Below are positions 5,919 to 10,496 of a stretch of DNA of 10,496 nt, in pieces; positions within the stretch are counted from its first letter, which is position 1; every line of letters starts with the position of its first letter. A program made the translations under genes and the position numbers. Origin of the DNA: Candidatus Thiodiazotropha sp. (ex Gloverina cf. vestifex) (GTDB taxonomy: Bacteria; Pseudomonadota; Gammaproteobacteria; Chromatiales; Chromatiaceae); assembly GCA_025656435.1 (NCBI GenBank), contig JAHXHT010000066.1:1-10496 (forward strand), in the 5' to 3' direction. The notes beneath the pieces are model-generated. The model searched no databases. It was given only the letters and a program-made list of their open reading frames with translations, and was not told the origin of the DNA.

Positions 5919-7355
5919 ATGAGAGTGAATCTAATAATGACCAAGCTTCTCACCGTTGTTCTATTGTCCTTTATTTTCGCATTGTCCCTGCAAGCAGGTA
6001 GTCTGCCCGACTTCACCGTCCTTGCGGAACAGAATGCTGCCTCGGTCGTGAATATCAGCACCAGGCAGAATTCAAACAAGCAACAGATGCGTCAATTCAA
6101 TATGCCTGAGTTTAACGATATCCCTGAGGGAGGCCCCTTGGGAGACTTGATGCGTAAATTCTTCGGTGAGCATGGATTTCAGATGCCTGAAGAGAGCCCG
6201 GAAAAGCGTTCTCTGGGTTCTGGATTCATCCTCTCTGATGATGGTTATATTCTGACAAATTACCATGTGGTAGATGGCGCCGATCAGATCATTGTCAGGA
6301 TGAACGACCGTCGTGAATTCGTTGCCGATGTTATCGGTAAGGACGAGCGCAGTGATATCGCCCTGATCAAGATCGATGCCGAGGGTCTGCCTGCGGTAAA
6401 AATCGGAGATTCCAAGAATCTCAAGGTTGGTGAATGGGTACTTGCCATCGGTTCACCGTTTGGATTCGACCACTCTGTTACTGCTGGTATCGTCAGTGCC
6501 AAGGGCCGTAATCTACCCAGTGAGAATTATGTACCCTTCATTCAGACTGACGTTGCCATCAACCCAGGTAACTCCGGCGGGCCACTATTCAGCCTGGATG
6601 GAGAAGTCGTCGGTATCAATTCGCAGATCTACAGCCGTTCAGGCGGATTCATGGGACTCTCATTCGCCATCCCCATCGAGATGGCTATGGATGTTGCCGA
6701 TCAGTTAAAGGCCAGGGGTAGGGTGAGCCGTGGCTGGCTGGGCGTGTTGATTCAGGATATGAATGCGGATCTGGCGGAGAGTTTCGGCCTGGATCGCCCG
6801 CGTGGTGCATTGGTGGCTCGCGTGCTGCCAAACAGTCCTTCGGAGAGTGCCGGCTTGCAGGTCGGTGATGTGATTCTCGAATTCAATGGTACGAAAGTCC
6901 ACACTTCTTCAGAACTCCCCCCTCTGGTAGGTCGGAGTAACGTTGATGAGCCTGCAAAAGTGAAGATTCTGCGCAATGGCAAGGAGCGGACGGTCAAGGT
7001 GAATATCGGTGAGCTTCTTCCCGAAGATGCGGTTCAACTGGCCGGTACCCACCCACCGAAGGTTTCAGAGAACCGTCTTGGTATGATGGTCTCTGAGGGC
7101 AATGAGCAGATAAGAAAAAAATACCAACTCTCATCTCGCCGGGGTGTGGTGGTTGAATCGGTCACAGGGCAGGCTGCCAGGGAAGCGGGAATACAGCAGG
7201 GTGATATTATTTTGAGTATGAATAATGTTGGGGTGGAGGATGTGCCTCAATTCAATAAGCTGGTTTCCGAGCTCCCCGCCGATAAGACTGTGGCACTCCT
7301 GGTACATCGCAATACGGGGCCTATATTTTTGGCACTTCGTGTCCCTGAGGGATGA
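5919..7355 (+). CDS. mucD: Periplasmic serine endoprotease, DegP/MucD family (HtrA)
   Basis: This HtrA-type protease-chaperone degrades misfolded periplasmic proteins; as MucD in Pseudomonas it dampens the sigma-E response. The start at ATG 5919 has AGGAG 8 nt upstream; the TTG just before it (5916) is not needed. The 478-residue product has a signal peptide (about 1-27, TKLLTVVLLSFIFALSLQA), a trypsin-like domain with H116 (TNYHVV), D146 (SDIALI) and S219 (GNSGGP), and two PDZ domains at about 268-365 (RGWLGVLIQDMN...GDVILEFNG) and 385-475 (GVVVESVTG...GDIILSMNN). The LA loop region at about 50-97 is moderately short, as in MucD/DegQ-type enzymes. It overlaps the glutaredoxin gene by 4 nt (ATGA), so the two are coupled. 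Confidence 0.95.
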   Translation: MRVNLIMTKLLTVVLLSFIFALSLQAGSLPDFTVLAEQNAASVVNISTRQNSNKQQMRQFNMPEFNDIPEGGPLGDLMRKFFGEHGFQMPEESPEKRSLGSGFILSDDGYILTNYHVVDGADQIIVRMNDRREFVADVIGKDERSDIALIKIDAEGLPAVKIGDSKNLKVGEWVLAIGSPFGFDHSVTAGIVSAKGRNLPSENYVPFIQTDVAINPGNSGGPLFSLDGEVVGINSQIYSRSGGFMGLSFAIPIEMAMDVADQLKARGRVSRGWLGVLIQDMNADLAESFGLDRPRGALVARVLPNSPSESAGLQVGDVILEFNGTKVHTSSELPPLVGRSNVDEPAKVKILRNGKERTVKVNIGELLPEDAVQLAGTHPPKVSENRLGMMVSEGNEQIRKKYQLSSRRGVVVESVTGQAAREAGIQQGDIILSMNNVGVEDVPQFNKLVSELPADKTVALLVHRNTGPIFLALRVPEG

Positions 7356-7594
7356 AACAGCTTCGGCTCTACTACCGTTCCGGCTGTCATCTCTGCGAGG
7401 ATATGGAGACGCATCTGGAGCAACTGAGCCTGTCATGGGTATTCGATCTGGATAGGGTGGATGTGGATAGTGATCCGGGAGTCAAGGAGAGATACAACCA
7501 TCGAGTGCCTGTTCTGGAAGATGTGAACGGGGCCACCCTGTCGGAGTATTTTCTCGATCAGGCAACTGTGTTGCGCTACTTGCAAAGCCCTTGA
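7352..7594 (+). CDS. Glutaredoxin-like protein (DUF836/thioredoxin-fold)
   Basis: This 80-residue thioredoxin-fold protein has the redox motif C12-H-L-C15 after a beta strand (QLRLYYRSG) and a probable cis-proline at P53 (HRVPVLE), the arrangement of the glutaredoxin-like DUF836 family. There is no signal peptide, so it should act in the cytoplasm. Its electron partner and substrate cannot be read from the sequence. The ATG overlaps the mucD stop (ATGA), so it is expressed with the envelope-stress operon, and a terminator follows 40 nt after its stop. The thiol motif recalls the cysteine-rich RseC encoded two genes upstream; a functional link is only a hypothesis. Confidence 0.85.
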   Translation: MKQLRLYYRSGCHLCEDMETHLEQLSLSWVFDLDRVDVDSDPGVKERYNHRVPVLEDVNGATLSEYFLDQATVLRYLQSP

Positions 7595-7596
7595 TT

Positions 7597-7605
7597 TGAT
7601 ATGAT
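7597..7605 (+). promoter_or_regulatory. Candidate extended -10 promoter for lepA
   Basis: TGATATGAT fits the extended -10 pattern TGnTATAAT with one mismatch. No properly spaced -35 is visible: TTGCAA at 7580-7585 leaves only 14 nt. A transcript starting near 7612 would contain the hairpin at 7634-7660 in its leader. It is offered because lepA otherwise has no room for a promoter between the terminator and its start. Confidence 0.3.
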
Positions 7606-7633
7606 CCCCCTCTTTATGCTTTCAGGCGATATC

Positions 7634-7668
7634 AGAAACGCCCCAGAATGGGGCGTTTCTCTTTTATT
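7634..7668 (+). terminator. Intrinsic terminator after the rpoE-rseABC-mucD-grx operon
   Basis: A perfect 11-bp stem (agaaacgcccc, 7634-7644, with ggggcgtttct, 7650-7660) and a 5-nt loop are followed by CTTTTATT. The stem is GC-rich towards the loop and the T tract is moderate. It lies 40 nt after the glutaredoxin stop and ends 18 nt before the lepA start, so it separates the operons or attenuates read-through into lepA. Confidence 0.8.
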
Positions 7669-7686
7669 GCCAAATACTTAGGCGCC

Positions 7687-9492
7687 ATGGCTGACTTGAG
7701 ACATATCCGAAACTTTTCGATTATTGCCCACATCGATCACGGTAAATCGACCATTGCCGACCGGTTTATTCAAGTCTGTGGTGGTTTGAGCGAACGAGAA
7801 ATGGCGGATCAGGTCTGTGATTCCATGGATCTCGAACGAGAGCGCGGCATCACCATCAAGGCGCAGAGTGTCACACTCGACTATAAAAGTCAGGACGGTG
7901 AGACTTATCAACTCAATTTCATCGATACGCCGGGACATGTGGATTTCTCCTATGAGGTCTCCCGTTCATTAGCTGCCTGCGAGGGAGCCTTGCTGGTTGT
8001 GGATGCCGCTCAGGGCGTGGAGGCACAGAGTGTCGCCAACTGCTATACCGCCATCGAGCAGGGACTGGAAGTATTGCCGGTACTTAATAAGATTGATCTG
8101 CCTTCTGCGGAACCGGATCGGGTGATCAATGAGATCGAAGAGATCATCGGTATCGATGCCGATCATGCTATTCGAGTCAGCGCCAAGACCGGGATTGGAA
8201 TCAGTGATCTGCTGGAGCAGCTGGTGGTCACAATACCGCCCCCAGACGGTGATTCAGATGCCCCGTTACAGGCGCTTATCATCGACTCCTGGTTTGACCC
8301 GTATGTGGGTGTCATCTCCCTGATACGGGTCATGAACGGGGTGATCAAGCCCAAGGACAAGATGCGTATCATGTCTACTGGGCGTGCCTATCAGGTTGAG
8401 AAGGTGGGCGTGTTCACCCCCAAGCAGACGGACAAATCACAGTTGGGCACAGGTGAGGTGGGTTATCTCATAGCCGGTATCAAGGAAATCGACGGTGCAC
8501 CGGTGGGTGATACGATTACCTTAGAGAATCGTAAGGCTGAACAGGCGCTGTCGGGTTTCAAAGAGATTGTCCCGAGAGTCTTTTCCGGTCTCTATCCCGT
8601 CAGTTCTGATGACTACGAGGATCTGCGGGATGCCTTGCAGAAACTCAGGCTGAATGATGCCGCGTTGCAATACGAACCTGAGACCTCTCAGGCACTGGGA
8701 TTTGGCTTTCGCTGTGGCTTTCTCGGCATGCTCCATATGGAGATTGTGCAGGAGCGCTTGGAGCGGGAGTATAATCTCGATTTGATCACCACAGCACCTT
8801 CAGTGATCTATGAGGTGCTGAAGGTCGACGGCGAACTGATTCGCATCGAAAATCCGGCGGCGCTGCCCGATCCCGGCAAAATCGAAGAGGTTAGGGACCC
8901 CATCATTCTGGCCACCGTTCTGGTGCCTCAGGACTATCTGGGGAATGTGATCACCCTTTGCATCGAAAAACGGGGTGTACAAAAAAACCTACAGTATCTG
9001 GCGGGACAGGTTCAGCTGAGCTATGAACTGCCGATGAATGAGGTGGTGCTCGATTTTTTTGACCGACTCAAGTCAGTGAGCCGGGGCTATGCCTCATTTG
9101 AGTATGAGTTTGTTCGTTTCCAGGCGGCCCCCCTGGTCAAGCTGGATATTCTGATCAACGGGGAGAAGGTTGATGCGCTATCGATTATCGTGCATCGCGA
9201 CCAGTCTCAGTCACGGGGCAGAGATCTGACCAGCAAAATGAAGGAACTCATACCCCGGCAGATGTTCGAAGTCGCAATCCAAGCGGCTATCGGCAGTAAA
9301 GTCATTGCGCGAACAACAGTCAAGGCGCTGCGTAAAAATGTGACCGCGAAATGTTACGGTGGCGATATCACACGGAAGCGGAAGCTCCTGGAGAAGCAGA
9401 AAGCCGGTAAGAAACGCATGAAGCAAGTCGGGCGGGTAGATATTCCACAGGATGCTTTTCTTGCTGTATTACAGGTGAGTAAGGATAATTAA
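7687..9492 (+). CDS. lepA: Elongation factor 4 (LepA), translational GTPase
   Basis: LepA/EF4 is a ribosome-binding GTPase implicated in back-translocation and in ribosome assembly or initiation under stress. The 601-residue length (E. coli 599) has all GTPase motifs: G1 AHIDHGKS (14-21), G2 RGIT (53-56), G3 DTPGH (80-84), G4 NKID (134-137) and G5 SAK (165-167). Later come SSDDYEDLRDAL, LGFGFRCGFLGMLHMEI and the LepA-specific C-terminal domain with AKCYGGDITRKRKLLEKQK and KRMKQVG. The ATG at 7687 is chosen because MADLRHIRNFSIIAHIDHG matches the family. The in-frame ATG at 7648 lies inside the terminator hairpin and would add 13 unrelated residues. The ribosome-binding site is weak (AGG at 7680-7682). 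It probably forms an operon with lepB. Confidence 0.97.
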   Translation: MADLRHIRNFSIIAHIDHGKSTIADRFIQVCGGLSEREMADQVCDSMDLERERGITIKAQSVTLDYKSQDGETYQLNFIDTPGHVDFSYEVSRSLAACEGALLVVDAAQGVEAQSVANCYTAIEQGLEVLPVLNKIDLPSAEPDRVINEIEEIIGIDADHAIRVSAKTGIGISDLLEQLVVTIPPPDGDSDAPLQALIIDSWFDPYVGVISLIRVMNGVIKPKDKMRIMSTGRAYQVEKVGVFTPKQTDKSQLGTGEVGYLIAGIKEIDGAPVGDTITLENRKAEQALSGFKEIVPRVFSGLYPVSSDDYEDLRDALQKLRLNDAALQYEPETSQALGFGFRCGFLGMLHMEIVQERLEREYNLDLITTAPSVIYEVLKVDGELIRIENPAALPDPGKIEEVRDPIILATVLVPQDYLGNVITLCIEKRGVQKNLQYLAGQVQLSYELPMNEVVLDFFDRLKSVSRGYASFEYEFVRFQAAPLVKLDILINGEKVDALSIIVHRDQSQSRGRDLTSKMKELIPRQMFEVAIQAAIGSKVIARTTVKALRKNVTAKCYGGDITRKRKLLEKQKAGKKRMKQVGRVDIPQDAFLAVLQVSKDN

Positions 9493-9521
9493 CTGCTGGC
9501 GGAAGGAAATGCCGCTGATCA

Positions 9522-9530
9522 TGGCATAAT
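9522..9530 (+). promoter_or_regulatory. Candidate extended -10 promoter upstream of lepB
   Basis: TGGCATAAT matches the extended -10 pattern with one mismatch, 33 nt before the lepB start, within the 70-nt lepA-lepB gap. No -35 is recognised. lepB may also be read from the lepA promoter. Confidence 0.25.
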
Positions 9531-9562
9531 AGGCCATCTAACTTAAGGATGCTCCATCAAAA

Positions 9563-10408
9563 ATGAATTTCGATTTTCCAACGTTTCTAGTGGCCGCCAG
9601 TGCACTGACAGGCGGTATCTGGCTCTTCGACGCGGTTTTTCTGGCGCCCAAAAGACGCAAACTTGCGACAGTTGATGGTGGGGTTCCGGAGTCTGAAGAG
9701 GCGCCGCTTAAAGAACCCCTTCTGGTCGAATATTCACGCTCCTTCTTTCCTGTCATTTTTATTGTATTGATTCTTCGCTCCTTTCTGGCTGAGCCTTTCC
9801 GCATTCCTTCGGGTTCCATGATGCCGACGCTGCTGGTCGGTGACTTTATCCTGGTCAATAAATTCAGCTATGGCATACGATTGCCGGTCCTGAATAAAAA
9901 GATCATTGATCTGGGTGATCCACAGCACGGAGATCCTGTCGTATTCCGCTATCCCAAACAGCCCAATGTCGATTACATCAAGCGTGTCATAGGCGTACCG
10001 GGTGATACGGTTTACTACCAAAACAAAACGGTCTATATCAATGGCAATGCCATGGCGAAAACGCCACTCGGAAGTTATACAGGGAGCGGAACCGGTGCGC
10101 GGTTTACAGGCGCTATCAAAGCCATGGAGAACCTGGATGGTGTCGAACACACAATCCTGGTACACCCGCGGGCGCCCGACCTCCCCATGGGTTGCCAAGT
10201 GCTGATGGCTGGACCAATAATCGTTCCAGAAGGACACTATTTCGTCATGGGTGATAACCGGGATAACAGTAACGACAGCCGGTGCTGGGGACTGGTGCCG
10301 GATGAAAATCTGGTAGGAAAGGCCTTTGGTATCTGGATGAACTGGGACTCGGAACTGGACACTTTTCCCCCCATTGCCTGGAAAAGAATCGGAAAGAGCA
10401 TAGACTGA
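9563..10408 (+). CDS. lepB: Signal peptidase I (leader peptidase)
   Basis: LepB is the inner-membrane serine protease that removes signal peptides from exported proteins, including those of RseB and MucD here. The 281-residue product has a first membrane segment at about 5-27, a cytoplasmic basic and acidic loop (KRRKLATVDGG...), a second membrane segment at about 60-76 (FFPVIFIVLILRSF), then the periplasmic catalytic domain. The nucleophile is S85 in IPSGSMMPTL and the general-base lysine is K140 in YIKRVIGVPGD. Box E reads GDNRDNSNDSRCWG; the cysteine at 241 replaces the tyrosine of E. coli (SRYWG), and C211 is the only other cysteine. AAGGA at 9545-9549 is a distant ribosome-binding site. 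It follows lepA by 70 nt, the usual gammaproteobacterial order. Confidence 0.96.
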   Translation: MNFDFPTFLVAASALTGGIWLFDAVFLAPKRRKLATVDGGVPESEEAPLKEPLLVEYSRSFFPVIFIVLILRSFLAEPFRIPSGSMMPTLLVGDFILVNKFSYGIRLPVLNKKIIDLGDPQHGDPVVFRYPKQPNVDYIKRVIGVPGDTVYYQNKTVYINGNAMAKTPLGSYTGSGTGARFTGAIKAMENLDGVEHTILVHPRAPDLPMGCQVLMAGPIIVPEGHYFVMGDNRDNSNDSRCWGLVPDENLVGKAFGIWMNWDSELDTFPPIAWKRIGKSID

Positions 10409-10483
10409 CTAGGGAAGCTCTGAACGAATCCATCGATTGAGGGATAATGGTGCACATTCTAGGCCAATCATTATATAGACCCC

Positions 10484-10496
10484 ATGAAGCAAACAA
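10484..10496 (+). CDS. Probable start of the next gene (DUF4845 protein expected), cut by the window edge
   Basis: ATG-AAG-CAA-ACA (M-K-Q-T) begins 75 nt after the lepB stop. In Pseudomonas and relatives the gene after lepB is a small membrane protein of the DUF4845 family, followed by rnc and era, and such proteins often start with M-K. Only four codons are visible and no clear Shine-Dalgarno sequence precedes them, so this rests mainly on synteny. An ATG at 10447 is also open to the edge (M-V-H-I-L) but its GAGGGA lies only 2 nt away. Confidence 0.3.

Noticed and set aside
7648..7686. N-terminal extension of LepA from the ATG at 7648
   Set aside because: The codons fall in the terminator stem and the extra 13 residues do not match LepA; MADLRHIRNFSII at 7687 does.
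10409..10430. IS-end-like sequence AGGGAAGCTCTGAAC after lepB
   Set aside because: It vaguely resembles some IS terminal repeats, but no partner repeat or transposase is visible in the window.

Overview
The window comes from a gammaproteobacterial chromosome. Most of it is the conserved block nadB (divergent) | rpoE-rseA-rseB-rseC-mucD-grx | lepA-lepB, the same order seen around algU-mucABCD in Pseudomonas and around rpoE in many purple-sulfur and sulfur-oxidising gammaproteobacteria. The protein sequences are clearly gammaproteobacterial, for example RpoE with FRGDSAFYTWLYR and GRRPP. No ribosomal RNA or species-specific marker is present, so I do not go below class level; a Chromatiales-like sulfur oxidiser is only a guess.

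Layout. Bases 1-91 are an unassigned flank. Bases 92-788 hold an internally deleted IS256-family element with both terminal inverted repeats but a transposase that has lost its centre. Bases 789-1149 hold a second, different IS256-family remnant on the minus strand. Its terminal repeat touches the first element and its truncated 5' side runs into the nadB stop codon. nadB (L-aspartate oxidase, minus strand) follows. The nadB-rpoE intergenic region (2770-3213) is dominated by a 263-bp palindromic element with three stems and mutually complementary loops, the most unusual structure in the window. Then, on the plus strand, come the extracytoplasmic sigma factor rpoE, its anti-sigma factor rseA, the periplasmic regulator rseB, the redox-type membrane protein rseC, the periplasmic protease mucD and a small glutaredoxin-like protein. 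They are tightly packed (gaps of 1 to about 60 nt, one 4-nt overlap) and look like one envelope-stress operon. An intrinsic terminator lies after the glutaredoxin gene, immediately before lepA (elongation factor 4) and lepB (signal peptidase I). The last 13 bases probably start the next gene, expected by synteny to be a DUF4845 protein.

How it works together. RseA holds RpoE at the inner membrane, RseB protects RseA from proteolysis until misfolded envelope proteins accumulate, and MucD degrades or refolds such proteins in the periplasm. RseC and the glutaredoxin-like protein add thiol chemistry whose role here is unknown. LepA and LepB serve translation and signal-peptide removal, so protein synthesis, export and envelope quality control sit side by side. 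The core genes are intact and ordinary. The unusual signals are the decayed insertion sequences, the structured palindrome beside the rpoE promoter, and a terminator hairpin that may sit inside the lepA leader.
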